64,000 nucleotides of DNA from Salarias fasciatus (Eukaryota > Chordata > Actinopteri > Blenniiformes > Blenniidae), in NCBI RefSeq assembly GCF_902148845.1, contig NW_021941230.1, positions 12,937,651 to 13,001,650 of the forward strand. The letters are read 5' to 3'. The translations under genes were made by a program, and so were the position numbers. The first letter of the stretch is position 1; the number at the start of each line of letters is the position of its first letter. Under the pieces are notes generated by a model. That model did not search any database, was not told where the DNA came from, and was given only the letters and a program-made list of their open reading frames with translations. Shown in pieces: positions 51,768-64,000 of this stretch.

Positions 51768-54700
51768 GTTTAAACCAATTCTGAACCATTTTGGTTTTGT
51801 GCCAAGCACCACCTCCACTAATTGGCAAGCTTGTTTTTTTATAATGTGTCCTGGTGCCATGTGTTAGCCATGCACGTGCACCCATCCATGAATGTGATGT
51901 CAAAGAAAATGGGATTGATCAGATCAGTCCTTCATCTTGCAGTACTCATTATTGGTGTTTTACAGGATTCAGTGGGCTGTATTCCATCTGCAGCATTTTC
52001 ACTGAAGGTCATTTTGGGGATTCTTCCTGTGGCAGTTTTCACTGACTGTGGAGATACAGCAGTCAGCAGGAATGAAATGATGGATTGCAAAACAAACATT
52101 GCGGGGTTTGACCATAAATGTGACACTACAGATAACTATACTGCACAACATTACTTGCTGTTTGAGCAGCTCCACTGAAGCGGGAGGTGGGATGGACTGA
52201 TTTGCTCTAATAAGTCAGTTAGTCTTGGCAAAATTCACATAGAGGGAAAGAACAACCTCCACTCCAATAATCCCCAACCCCAGAGGAGATGGTTTCACTG
52301 GACTCTCCATCAATCACGCTCTATTTACTTATTGACAGAGCAAATGTCATTTTGAAAGGCCACACGCTTTCAGCTCTGTTGGAGAAACACGAGCACTAAA
52401 CATCACGCTTTGTTGCCATTTCCTTACATATTTTTAGAATGACGGATGAGGATGAAGGTAAGATGTTATAAAACCTGAACAGGGTCATCATGTCCGACCC
52501 CAAATGTCATGACCCCATGTGTCCCAACCTGACTCATCCATTCTTTTTGAATAGAGCTGCTTTAAATGTAAAGTATTGCTCAGTGCCAAGAATGGCCCAA
52601 TGGTAGAGAGGAACCTTCTTCCACTATAAAACCAGAAACTGCCTGAGCTGTATCACAGTTTCTTTTCACTCTTTAGGCCCTGAGGTGTCCTTCAGTTGGG
52701 CCACCGCTTGTGTCTTAAAGGACGTCACCATGAGAGATATGATGTCAGGACGCCCGCAGTCTTTCTCTGACATTTATACTCTGTTTAAAGAACTCTTGAC
52801 AACCTTCAGAAGAAAGGTTGTGGATGCCCTTGAGTCTGGCATGGGACTTTGAAAAGGTCTTCAAGTCATGTGAAATCCAGGGGGACTTCCTTCTTTTAGG
52901 ATTTTATGTGAATTGAAGAAAAATAATGCCACGCCCATATTAAAAGGTGAATTGTCAAAATGTATCAGCACTTACTATTTGTGACCACAAGATGTCACTG
53001 TATGACAACAGACTGCTGTTATATTGTCTCAGATAAACTTCGTTTTCTTCTGACTGACAGAGCAAGAAAAAAACGTGTCTGTAAAAACATTTAAAATACA
53101 AAACAACTATTAAACAGTTCCTTGTCAGTGTGTAATAATGTTTAAACTCCGTTACAATATAGTATTATGTTTCATTTAGGACCTGCCGTCCTGACTAAGC
53201 CCCGCCCCCAGCCGTATGCCAGTGATTGACAAGCCTTGACTGAAAAAAACAAATTTGTTAATTAAAATTAAGTATTATCTCAAGTTTCTACGAGCTGTCA
53301 AAGCTGATAAACGAAGTAACCAAAGATGAGTACCGGGACCTTCGGATTTTATTGACATTTTTCACCGTTTTCGGTAGGACGCCGAATGTGGCTAATGCTA
53401 GCTCAGTGTGTGTGTGTGTGTGTGTTCGTATTTGATGTTTTTGGGTGCTAGACATCATTATACTCTTTATTATGTTTATGCCTTTGGGTTAAGAATGCCA
53501 TCTACCAAATAATGGATCCTGACTTATTTGTGTAAGTATTGATCAATCAATGTACTTTACAACCATTGCTAATTTATATTGTTAAAATGAGCAAAGCAAT
53601 GGATCTTTGCACTAACAAACCCATCAAAAGTGCTTTGCATGTGTACTCAATATATAAGTAAAAAAAACAAGAATAAAAAATTTGTGTTCTCACAAAACAT
53701 CTACAATCAGATTCTGTCTCATAAAACAACAGAAACAATTACGAACGATAAAACTGTTGGTTAGCTTGATTTTCAGTCATTTGTGTTTGAGGCATTAATG
53801 AAGGAAGTCTTTGTGATCAAGATGATTTTACAGTAAGAAAGAGGAAGGATGGTTAAAAAAAAAAAAAGGCTTCATATTTGACCCTCTTGTCCAAAAATCA
53901 TCAGCTGAGAAAATTCCTGCAAATTGTGATGAGCATTCAGAAGTAAAATGCTTCAGTAGGTTATCATGGTATGAAGAACGTAAAGGAGGTCCAGCAGCAT
54001 CCACCTTTATGACTTTCACATCAATACATGTGTGAAAAGCGGTTTACTTTTTGAGTTTTAACATAGCTGAATTGATGTATGGAGTGTTTTTTTTCTGTGT
54101 GTGAGCGTTTCATTTTAAAGAATGACTCCACCGGATCAGTGATGTTGGCTCGGCCCTCATTATTTCCCAGTGAACAGCCCCAGGCGTTCAGACCCACGAG
54201 GACAAGCTGAACAGGAAGACAGAAGAATAACTGGCAGCTCTGCAGTGTCCTGACACAGCGCTAACCCAGGGTCCAAAACACCTTCACCTCTTCATCTCTT
54301 CTCTTTCTTTCCTCCTCCAGAATAATGGATCCTTGGGCTGGTGTCATGACCACAAACTGTGTGCGAAGGTACGTGAACAGAACTCTGACTGGTTCTGCTA
54401 GTCTGTGCTCATCTTACCTCCTTGTTTACTTTGTTAAACTGTAAAGTGTGAGCAGTGTAAACCCTCAATCCACTCATGTAGCAGAACAGCAAACAAGTCA
54501 AATTCTACACGCACCTTACACAAACGCTACAGGATGGATTTATCCCCAGTGTGATCAATAGCAGTGACCTGCGTTGTTAAAGAGCAGATCTGATACCGGC
54601 TGTTTCAGGAAGCAATAGAAAAGTGAATCCTGTGAACATTTATTGGCACGTGCAGCAGTCGTAGTGATTGTCCTGTTGCTCTGCGCTGATGTGATGCAGA

Positions 54701-57700
54701 GATAAAATCTCACGTTTGTGCATGTGGCGGCAATAAATCAGCCAGCTGACAGCGTGTAGTGTGTGTGTGTGTGTATGGTGCTTATTACCTCTTTCTCAGC
54801 TGTGCCATCCATCACCACACACCCTGCACATCAGAATAGGTGTCCTACTCATACATCACAAGAAAAAGAAGGGATCCACTCTTCTGTCTCAGGGGAAAGG
54901 ATGCTCAGATCATATGACTTTACATCTCCAGAGATTTTGAATGGAGCTTCTTCTCCTTCTTACCTTCTTCCAGTCATTTTGGCCTTTTTTAATGCTGTTT
55001 GAAGCTTTTTTAAGGACTTTTTAGTCTTCAGATAAGTCATAATACTGTGCAGTTGATGGAGAAAGTCATGACTGGTTGTTAGAGATCGTTTTTAATTAGG
55101 TTCAATTATCAGATGAAGTATCTGTGTGTGCTGGATCCTCTTTGGGTTCATCCACAGCTCTCAGTCCCACTGAATCGACTTCATCCGCCGAGAAGAAAAC
55201 GCCTGACTGGAGCTTGAAATGGGGCAGAAAACTTAACGGGAGTGGGAACGTCGGTGTGGATTAGGAGCAGAGCGGAGAGGAGACGGAACACGGCGATCAG
55301 ACGTGTTTCGAGACTTCCTCCAGCTCACAGTCCATCTCCACGTGCACTTCTTACATCTCCTTTGCTTCACATCAACACTGCAACATGCATGAGAGTAAAA
55401 CATCTACTGAGAACAGTCAGATTTCAGAAAATAAGATTAAACCTCTTCAAGTCTCTCTATTTAGCATACTTATAATCTAAAGTCCCGATGAACATGAACG
55501 TGCAGACTGTGTTCTGACATTCAGTGTCGACTCCCTGTGGTTTATCACTCCTCCATGAAATTACCACCGCTCACCCCCCTCGGGGCTCCTCTGCTGCACA
55601 AACTGCCCGACACACCTCACCTGACGCTGCTGCTCCTGATGGCTCCTCCTGCAGCGTGCCGCCTTCAAATCACAAATGAAAAGCTCGTGTTCGGCATAAA
55701 TCAGAACTTTCTGATGACTCTGTCTTCTTTCAGTGCCTGGAGCCGTGCAAAGCATCTTGGGACATGAAGAGGAAGAGCAGCTGCAGAGAGATGTGTGAGG
55801 TAACTGAAGAAAACACTAAAATATAAAAATATGCTGTGTGACAGTATGAGTGAGAAAAAGTGAAATCTGTGAGACTTTTTGAATTCCTTTCCAGAAGTTT
55901 GACGGTGTAACGTGATGTGTTGGCGAGCAGGAATACATTTGATCACTTCTGATGCTTGACGTGCCGACGCCTCCTGTGTGCAGCGGGCGTTTCCCAGGAG
56001 GCCGTGGGAGTGTGTGACCAGCTGCGAGTTCCTGCAGGCAGTGCTGGCGGTGAAGCAGGGCGTGTGCCCGCCCCCCTACAGAGCCAGCGGCTTCGCGGCG
56101 GCCTGTGTCGAGAGCTGCGATCGGGACGCCGAGTGTCCGGCTCAGAAGAAGTGCTGCTCCAACGACTGCGGACACACCTGCCAGACCCCCAAAGATCTCT
56201 ACAAGGGTAACCGGACACCAGCTGTTCTCATGCTGGGCTTCTGGTGGAGCACATTCCTCTGTAAATGATTCTTCTCGGTTCTCTCAGGCGTTCCTCTGAA
56301 GCCGAGGAAGGAGCTGAGCTTCCAGGAGCTTCCGTCGGGCCGGCTGGACGTCCGCTGGTCGTCCCGCTTCAACGTGTCGGCTGAGCCCGTCGTGCACGTC
56401 CTCCAGAGGAGGTGGAACTTTGGCATCCAGCCCAGCGAGGACAGCGCCACCCCCTGGCAGCTGGTGGCACAGGTGAGTCCGCTGAAAGAAAGCGTCGTTC
56501 TGATAGGGAAGAAATGTAATATCTGCCTTGTTTTTAATTAATTTTAATGAAAGAACTTTACGTACATCAATCTGAAAGAAAGAAAAAATCATATTTTTTG
56601 CAGAAGATTGAGTAAAAGTAATTTATTTTTTATTTGATATAAAACTCTATTAGAATTTTAAGAATTAAAGATAAAATTTTTCACTAAATTGCAAGGGGGA
56701 AAAAAGACCTTCTTCTTCCTCTTCTTTTTCTTCTTCTTCTTCTGATTATTATTATTACGGTTATTATTATTATTTCATTATGACCAAAATCTTTAGAAAA
56801 GAATCAACTTTTTTTTTTTTTTTTGCCCTGAATTTTCTTAATATTAAAACAAAAAAATTCAGATTAAAGTTGTGAGCGGCATTCTGTCGTTTGAGCAAGC
56901 CTTCTGTATTTCAACGACTTGTTGATGACTTTGGGACACATCTGCGTTTTCTCGTCTCAGACCACCGAGCAGCGAGTCCGGCTCTCCGACATCCGGCCCG
57001 GCCGCTGGTACCAGTTCAGAGTGGCCGCTGTTAACACTCACGGAACCAGAGGTTTCACCACACCCAGCAGACACATCCACGCCAGCAGAGGTGAGAGTGA
57101 AACATGCAGGCTTGGGGGTGGGTGGCGGAGCTCTGAATCCTGACCAGTCACATGATGCAGGAGGAGGTTCATGGGTGCTGACAGCCGGGGGGAGGAGGAG
57201 GGAGTGGACTGCCGCTTCAGGGGAAAAGTGATGATGAGGAAGTGTGAAGCAGCGAGGGAGTAGATCTGAGAGAACGTCTTCCTGAGCGAAGCAGACAGTG
57301 ACGGAGGACGCAGAGCTTCCCGATCACGTGTCCCTCCAGCCGGACCTAACCTGCCTCGCTGTGTCCCGTCAGACCCGTCCAGCCCCCCCGCCCCCTCCGA
57401 GCTCAGAGTGGCCAACATGAGCTTCGGTCCGGGCCGGACGGTGAGCGCCCGGATCCAGTGGAGCGTCCCCGCGGACCTGGACGTCCCCGTGCACCACTAC
57501 AAGCTGACCTGGAGCTGGACGGCGGCCGGACACCCCGCCGCCTCGTCCCTCACCAAGAGGAGGAAGACGGTCCGAGAGGTGAGACGGAAACATGCCGCGA
57601 GGCGCAACGACGCTGACGTGAGGGTTTTCAGAAACCTTTGCTCTTGTGTTTAGAGCCATGTGGACCTGGACAGCATGAGGGCCAACAGGAGCTACAGTGT

Positions 57701-59550
57701 GGAGGTCCAGGCTGTGTCCTACTGGGGACAGACCCAGCTCAGAGGACCGAGAGCCGTCCTCCACTTCAGCACGCAGCGGGGTGCGTACCCAAAATCCAGT
57801 GTTTAACACGTCTGAAAGACCTCTTCACTCCTATATTGCTACTTTGAATCATTCTGCTTGTTGTTTTGGATGACGATCAAACTTTACAAAGCCCCGAGCC
57901 GTCAGGAAGTCTTCCCAGACCTTCATTCTGTTTGTTCTGTGTGTTTCGCAGCCATTGGCGCCGCTCCGTCAAAGCCTGCAGGAGCCATGGTGGACGTGGG
58001 GACGCCCTTCTACCAAGACGGACAGCTCCGAGTTCACGTCTACTGGCAGAAAAGCAGCGGTGAGTTCTGGATCGGCTCGTCAGACACCGAACATCCAAAT
58101 ACGATGAGACCTGCAAACTTTCTGAAAGTGATTTAATTTGTTTTGTTGCTGTTTTTTGGCCATTTTAACTTTTTGTTTGACTTTTTAAAAATATTTTTTC
58201 AGCAATTTTACCTGTTTTACTTCTGTATTTCTTAATTTTTTTACCTTTCCATAAGGGAATATAAATCTAGTGGGCTTAAGATCAAGAAAAAGAGGTAAAA
58301 TAATTCAAATAAGAACATTTAGAAGGTTACTAAACCAGCCACACTGTCTAAACAGCTGAAAGGATAGACTAGAACAAGTAGAAAAACACATTTAACGTGG
58401 TCTTAAATGGTGAAATCACAAAACAGTGAAATCACATGACAAGATTTCAGAGAGTTTGAACGTGATGTTAACATGTGGTAAAAGATGTTTAAATCCTGGC
58501 ACAGATCCTTCGGTGGAGTCGTACCGCGTACAGTGGGGACCAGAGCACTGTGCACACAACCAGAGCCGAGCCGTGGACAAGGTCATGGAGAAGGTCGTCA
58601 CAAAGGTGAAGCGTGGAAGCACCGTGAGGGGGAAAGAGCATCGACTGACTGATCTAACACGTGTGTGTGTGTGTGTGTGTGTGTGTCAGGAGAGCTTCCT
58701 CCACCTGCAGGACCTCCTCTTCTCCTGTCAGTACCGGGTGATCCTGCTGCCGCTCAGTCAGAAGACTCGTCCTGCGGCTGAGAGCGCCTCCTTTTTCACG
58801 CCGTCTTGCCTCAGCATCCGGGCCAAAAGTCCCAAACCCATCGTCTGTCCCGGAGAGCCAGGTGAGCGCCGTCCCAGCAAGGAGCGAGCGTTTTCCCTTC
58901 AGGCCACCAGGGGGCGCCGCTGTGGATTGAGTCTGACTTCGACCATCTCTCCCTGGTGTGTCTCTTCCAGCCGTCTTCTCCGAGAAGGTTTTGGCCAAAG
59001 CAGCCAACCTGAGCGCCGCCTTCGAGGTTCTGGGGAACAACGTGAGCGCCGTCTTCAGCTGGTCGCAGGCTCCGCCCCTCCAGCAGCTGTCCGGCTACCA
59101 GGTGACGTGGACGGAGGTCGTCCCCACCAGCCGGCACAACGCCAACAGCAAGCGGCCTCACAGCCTGATCTCTCAGTCCCAGATCCTCCCGGCGGTCAGT
59201 GCAGGTGCTCGTAACCGTCACACTCCACAATCTGTCAAAATGAGTGATCCACGTTGGTTCGTCCTCAGGATGCCGGCGTGCTGCGGGTGTCGGGCCTGCA
59301 GCCGGACAGCGTGTACAAGCTGGAGGTGCAGACTATCACGGCAGATGGCGAGGGTCCCACCACCAGCAGAACCTTCCAGACTCCTGCCTACCAGATCGTC
59401 CACAAGCACAGTGAGAGACGAGCACGCTGACTGACCCCTCGCATGGCGTTCAGCAGTTCTTCATTTCTTTTCACCGCATGTCTCTGCTGTCCTACAGAAT
59501 CCAGGCTGAGGAAGTATCAGCACAAAGTGCCCATCATTGAGAGGCACTGA
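51225..59550 (+). CDS. anos1: Anosmin-1 (extracellular matrix glycoprotein)
   Basis: Fourteen exons (51225-51419, 54321-54368, 55734-55799, 55984-56206, 56288-56472, 56961-57090, 57373-57578, 57654-57780, 57952-58059, 58505-58605, 58690-58861, 58971-59194, 59269-59410, 59498-59550) total 1980 nt, giving 659 residues against 680 in human. A hydrophobic signal peptide ([15 protein letters not shown]) is followed by a Cys-rich region to about residue 110, a WAP four-disulfide domain (about 115-165, [16 protein letters not shown] type pattern encoded in exon 4), and four fibronectin III domains: exons 5-6, 7-8, 9-11 and 12-13. Human anosmin-1 binds heparan sulfate and FGFR1 and guides GnRH neurons and olfactory axons; its loss causes Kallmann syndrome. 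A basic, His-containing tail ([16 protein letters not shown]) ends the protein. Teleosts often have two paralogs; which one this is cannot be told here. Confidence 0.95.
51420..54320 (+). other. anos1: anos1 intron 1
   Basis: 2.9 kb, the longest anos1 intron. It contains a (TTA)n run (51730-51766) and a short TG run (53406-53423). The stretch 51840-52190 and the stretch 52600-52860 have near-coding composition and may be decayed mobile elements, but no family was recognised. Confidence 0.45.
51730..51766. repeat. (TTA)n trinucleotide repeat
   Basis: About twelve ATT/TTA units in anos1 intron 1. Confidence 0.9.
54369..55733 (+). other. anos1: anos1 intron 2
   Basis: 1.37 kb without a recognised element; open frames at 54763-55767 look like chance. 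Confidence 0.55.
56473..56960 (+). other. anos1: anos1 intron 5
   Basis: 488 bp, with TTC/ATT-rich simple sequence around 56708-56777. Confidence 0.6.
58060..58504 (+). other. anos1: anos1 intron 9
   Basis: 445 bp AT-rich intron, no element recognised. Confidence 0.6.
58662..58687. repeat. (GT)n microsatellite forming the anos1 exon 11 acceptor tract
   Basis: About 13 GT units immediately followed by the CAG of the anos1 exon 11 3' splice site. The whole intron is only 84 bp. Confidence 0.95.
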
Positions 59551-62345
59551 GTCCACGTGGAGGACCTCCTGCATGAACCTGGACCCCCAAAAACTCAGGA
59601 CAACGGACAACCAGCTGAGCAAAGATGGAAGAAACCAGCTTTACCGACTGCTTCCTGGTTTATGTGATTGAAGGTGACGTTCACATCCTAAAGCAGAGCT
59701 CTGCAACCTGCAGTCAGGAGTGGCTTCACAGCCAACCAAAAGGGAAAACTGGTCAAGTATCTGAAACTTCTTCAGATTTTAATCGTTCTTAAAGCAGCTC
59801 CATGTGGATTTCTTCTTTTCTCTGAACTTGCAGATCTCTGGTTTGGTGAAGGAGTTTTACCGTCCTCTCACTCTCTGGTTGCCGTTTTTTGTTCCAAATG
59901 AATTTTTTTCCATCCGTGTTTAAACTTGATCTTGATTTGCACTTTGTTAGAAAACAGGAAACTCGACAACTGCTCATAGGAAAACATATATTTACCTTCT
60001 CTCTGCTCTCTAGTAAAGAAAAACCTCAATGATTGACTCAAACTGCGGAGGACAAGATCGGATTTCACAGTTCTCCAATTTTCGGAGTTCTACAATTTGA
60101 ATGAACTCTTTCACAACTTGTGAAAAATACAGAATTTACTCTGCAGTTTATCATACTTCAAGAATTTGTCTTCTGTTGATTTTTTTCAGGTTGAGAGTTT
60201 CTGGAATAGTTCTAATAAAAGGTGTTGAAATGCTTTCCCTCTGAGGATTTAAGGTGGAAATCCAACAGTAGATTGTTTTTTCAAGATGGAAGTTCAACAT
60301 TAGATCCTTTTTTTGATTTCCAGTGAAAATCCAGACTTTACCCTTCAAGTTCAACACATTTTAGCACATTTAGTGAATCTAAACTCTGATTCAGGCAAAA
60401 CTTTAAAGTGACGGTGTTTTAAAGGCGTTTAAATGTTGAATTACCTGATTCAAAAACAGATAAAGATGGTTTCATGGGAGAAGAAAGAATGATTTAGCAT
60501 GGTGATCGTTGTTATCCGTCCCTGATTTTCAACAGTACTCAGTCCTCCTGGTGGATTTGCATGCAAACATTGAATAAATATTGAACTAATAGTTTATGAA
60601 TGGTACAATAACCTGAACTCCTTTTTTTCTCCTGCTACCAATCTGCTGAGGCTATTGGTCTGTGTAAATGCTGTAGATACTGTTTGTCTCTATTTATTAT
60701 GTGCAGTGTATCTGACTCACCGTGTGTCTTCTACCTTTTGTAAACCTCTAGAGTTCCTGTACAGATGTTTTTTTAATAAATTAATCCAGTATGTGTAAAT
60801 TCTTCTTTTCATTGGTTTATTTTTGTATTTTTTCTTGTGATTTTAGTATCTTTCTTTGCTATTTTGTCTCTTTTAACTGCTTTTATCATTTAAGCTCTTT
60901 TCATCTGAACCATTAGTTATATCTTGTTTTTGACATCTTAGTGAGACCTGTCTACATTTTCTTGGATTTTCCAGAATGTGAGTTCTGTGACTTGTGAAAA
61001 TTCTCTGATTTGTTAAAATGTGAATGTTACAAAATATCAGAGACTTTAAAGAAAACACAGCAATGCTGGAGCTGTGACAATTATCTGAAATAGAATTAAA
61101 GACATATGCCATGATTTCTTGACATTTACAGGTACTTTTCAAGGAATTTATTTGCAATCATCAGTCGTGAAGGTGAAGACAGATTTACACTTTCTTCGTA
61201 AGAAAGTCCAATAAAAGAAAAGGAAATGTCCTTTAAAAAGAGAAAGATGCTTGTGTCTAGAACTGCAGGAAAAGACACAAAAGAAGAGCCAAACCAACTA
61301 TAAACAAGGAAAACAGCTAATAGAACAACTAAAAATCTTAGAACAGTAAGAAATGTTTAAAAAAAAAAAAAGGCCACCAACAACAACTGTTTAAAAGACA
61401 AGTTAAACAGGCTTTGAAACAATTGGGGAAAGGCCCTGAAAGCAGGACAGAAAGTGTTAAAGGCAAGATCAAACATGAGTGAAGGAACTGGAAAAAGATG
61501 CGAAACATACACAGGAAACAGAACAGCAACAAAAACAGGAATCAACAGTTTCAAGAACAAAAACCATTCAAAAACCCACAAACAGTCTGTGTGCCAGAAA
61601 CACACACATGATCAATAACAGTGTGAGTCAGAGCTTTTTTTTTTTTTTTTTTTGGCTAGTGTCGTGTCAGGGTGCAGCCTCCACTCATGCACTCGTGCAT
61701 ATCTGCATGTCACGTGCACACGCTGCCCTGATTCTGCACCACATCACTGCCACAGGCTGGTTATGCCTTTCATGGTCTGACCTGGAGTGTGTGTGTGCAC
61801 GTGTGTGTGTGAGATACATGGCCGTAGCCTCACAGCTCTCACTATGAGCTGACTCAGGACTCTTGTGGGTTTTATAAAGTGTTACATGGAGCTGAAGGCG
61901 AATCCCAGCAGACAGACATCTGCTGACTCTCAGAATACAAAACTCATTGATGGTTCAGCCTCTGGGACCACGAACCAGCGTCCGCAGAGGTCCACGTGTT
62001 GTTTTCATCCATTCAGCTGCTTTAGAGTGTCCATTTTCAGACATTTGGACTCCTGAACTGAAAGAACTGAAGAGGGATTTGCTTCAGTAATAACATTTGA
62101 AGTTGTGCTCCGTTTTGACCTTTCTATAGTTTTGACCTGCTGATGCTCGACATTCCCTCTGGACGACACTGCCCCCTGCTGGTGAAACTCCAAACTAACA
62201 CTAACGGTCACTCATTTCTGCTCATGAAGCCATTTGTTAAAATAATCAGTGTGAGAAAGATCCAAAAGACAAAAACGGCACTAAGCTAAAAAGAACAACA
62301 AAACATAGAGCACGAGCTTTTTCCCATGTTACACCAAGAAGATGT
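59551..62345. other. anos1 3' UTR and intergenic region
   Basis: The anos1 3' UTR may extend to the AATAAA near 60774-60779, about 1.2 kb past the stop, where a TG-rich stretch follows. 60800-61650 is AT-rich with A/T homopolymers (61360-61371, 61635-61653). 61790-61812 is TG-rich. No gene was recognised. Confidence 0.45.
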
Positions 62346-62399
62346 TTTATTTTTTATTCAATAAATTTTCAATATCCGGTGAAAACGCGTTTATTTTGA

Positions 62400-63190
62400 A
62401 AGTCCGGGAAACGCTTGACGTCTGCTGCTGCATCTCACGGAATTTTATCCGCGCCACAGCGTGGATGTGAAGACAGAAGTGCTGGGAACTAAAACAAGCG
62501 GGTGAGCTGATGCAGCGCTTCCTCAACATTCTCCTGGTTTTAACGTAAAGTCTGCCTTGAATGTTGGCGCTGCCATCGTTTGGTTTGGTTTCCCAAACTG
62601 CGTTCGTGTTACTGCGTTTTGTATTTTGGATATTTTGGGGAAAACGCCCCCTTCGTCGAGACAGACAGAAGCAGTGAGCATCGTAAGATGTGGCATTCTG
62701 ATTGGCTCGGGCTGTGATTGACACCTGGAAGGGGCCAATCAGCTGCTTCGTTTAGTCTGCTGGCAGAAAGTGGGCAGAGTTGCCAAGTTTGTTGTGTTTT
62801 TCCGTACACTCATTCGTTTTGAACACTGAAGTGGAATAAAAGGTCACATTTTACGTCCTGGTAAGGTATGGAACTACTTTTCACAATATTAAGCTTGTTT
62901 GGAAAAAATATTCCTGAGAAAACATCCGCAAAGTTGTTTCAATTATTTTACAAAACAAGTAAAACCAGACAGTTGAGTTCCCTCACTATTTACTTAGACC
63001 TTATCTTCTTTTTTTAATTCATGTTTTAAGTCTTAAAATACTTCAGCGGACTCTGAACTCACTAGATATCTTAAATCGTTTCGATGATTTGCTTACATGA
63101 TTACAGTTTGTTATGCACATGTTGTTTGTGTTTCCTCTTTTCTGTATTTTTCCTTTCTACTCACAGTCAGATCTGGCAGCCCTGGAAGTA
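62400..63190 (+). promoter_or_regulatory. Probable promoter and 5' UTR of the sulfatase gene
   Basis: Balanced to GC-rich sequence at 62390-62830 with two CCAAT-type words (GCATTCTGATTGGC in reverse near 62693-62706, and GGCCAATCAG near 62734-62743). Donor-like sequences at about 62865 (CCTGgtaagg) and 63187 (GGAAgtaagt) could end non-coding exons upstream of the coding start. Inferred. Confidence 0.4.
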
Positions 63191-63797
63191 AGTGGAGAAA
63201 AGTGTTTATTTTGCGGTTAAAATGTGGCAAAATGTGAAAATTGAAATTCACAGCACTTTTAGTCTAACTTTGAGGTGAACTTACTTGTGTTGTGGTTTCT
63301 TTTCAAATACTGTTGGCTTGTTTCTCTAAACTGTAACAACTTTTGTTCACAAATGAAACAGTTTATCTTCAGCTGGCACTCTGATGCAGAATGTAGGTCT
63401 CTTTTGAGGTCAAACATAACAGGTATTATTTTCAGTGCTGGTGTTTGTTTGTTTTTTTGGACTTTAAGCAGTCCTACTGAGTACCAATAGTTCAATACTA
63501 GACAACATGCTCTATATACATCTATCTCTTCATCACTGTATCAAAGTCCTTAGTTTATCCAAAGTGCTGAAAAACACAAAAACAACCTCGACTTTGTTTT
63601 CACTGGAGATGGAGTCTAGTTTGTAACTAGTTCACACTGAGCTTGAAAGGTTAAAGAGAACAAGAATCAAACCAGATTTAACCAATATCTCTGATTTTAA
63701 GACAGAACCAGGATTCTTGACATTTCCCTGTCCAGATTAATTCCCCTGAAGTATTGTCAGAACTAAAACAGCCCTCCTCCACCTTGTATTGTGCAGA

Positions 63798-63946
63798 ATG
63801 CAGTCCTGGTGCTTCCTGCTGCTTCTGCTGCAGCTTCTTCAGCTGAGTGCCGAGTCGCCTCAGGGAAACAAACCAAACATCGTCCTGATGATGGTGGACG
63901 ACCTGGGAATCGGAGATCTGGGATGTTATGGTAATAGGACCCTCAG
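63798..63946 (+). CDS. Sulfatase family, first coding exon (partial, runs off the edge)
   Basis: The exon encodes a signal peptide ([21 protein letters not shown]) followed by [20 protein letters not shown] and GNRTLR, then a good donor (CTCAG|gtaaaa). The VDDLGIGD motif is the N-terminal sulfatase signature; the paired Asp residues bind the active-site calcium. The catalytic Cys that becomes formylglycine lies in later exons outside the window. The MVDDLGIGD wording resembles steryl-sulfatase (STS), while LGCYGN-TLR resembles the arylsulfatase D/E/F/H group; the neighbouring anos1 fits either, since both groups map near ANOS1 on human Xp22. The symbol is left empty. Acts in the secretory or endolysosomal system, hydrolysing sulfate esters. 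Confidence 0.85.
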
Positions 63947-64000
63947 GTAAAACGGTTCACGTGAAGTTCTTGTTTTTCTAGCTCCTTTAAGTCTCTCAAA

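Overview
The window is vertebrate nuclear DNA, almost certainly from a compact-genome teleost (ray-finned fish). All genes are split by GT-AG introns, exon phases join cleanly, CA/TG microsatellites are dense, and several products match fish members of vertebrate families. Gene calls below come from exon-by-exon reading of the sequence and remembered family sequences; no database was searched.

Layout, left to right: cryaa (alpha-A crystallin, +, 848-2536); hsf2bp (meiotic BRCA2-localising factor, -, 3167-5479); ankrd10 (ankyrin-repeat protein, +, 6861-11499); ccdc14 (centriolar-satellite coiled-coil protein, -, 13643-16329); ddx4/vasa (germline DEAD-box helicase, -, 18222-25970); ube3a (HECT E3 ligase, +, 28111-33677); carm1l (CARM1-like arginine methyltransferase paralog, -, 38038-42209); a small secreted Ly6/three-finger protein (+, 43690-44470); anos1 (anosmin-1, +, 51225-59550); and the first coding exon of a sulfatase that runs off the right edge (+, 63798-63946). 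For each complete gene the exon lengths sum to a multiple of three with one open frame, which supports the models.

The genes do not form an operon-like unit. In human their orthologs lie on different chromosomes (21, 13, 3, 5, 15, X), so this is a fish-specific neighbourhood. Two neighbours, hsf2bp and ddx4, work in the germ line. anos1 and the sulfatase preserve a pairing seen on human Xp22.

Mobile DNA is modest but informative: three DNA elements nested inside one ddx4 intron; a 5'-truncated L1-type LINE with target-site duplications inside one copy of a tandem duplication downstream of ddx4; a roughly 1.5 kb element with long inverted repeats between the Ly6 gene and anos1; a short inverted-repeat element carrying telomere-like CCCTAA units; and two hAT end fragments.

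The strongest biological lead is carm1l. Its methyltransferase core has lost residues in four motifs that catalysis needs, while the fold and N-terminal domain appear intact, so it may be a pseudo-methyltransferase. A second theme is that (TG)n microsatellites sit directly against 3' splice sites in several unrelated genes.
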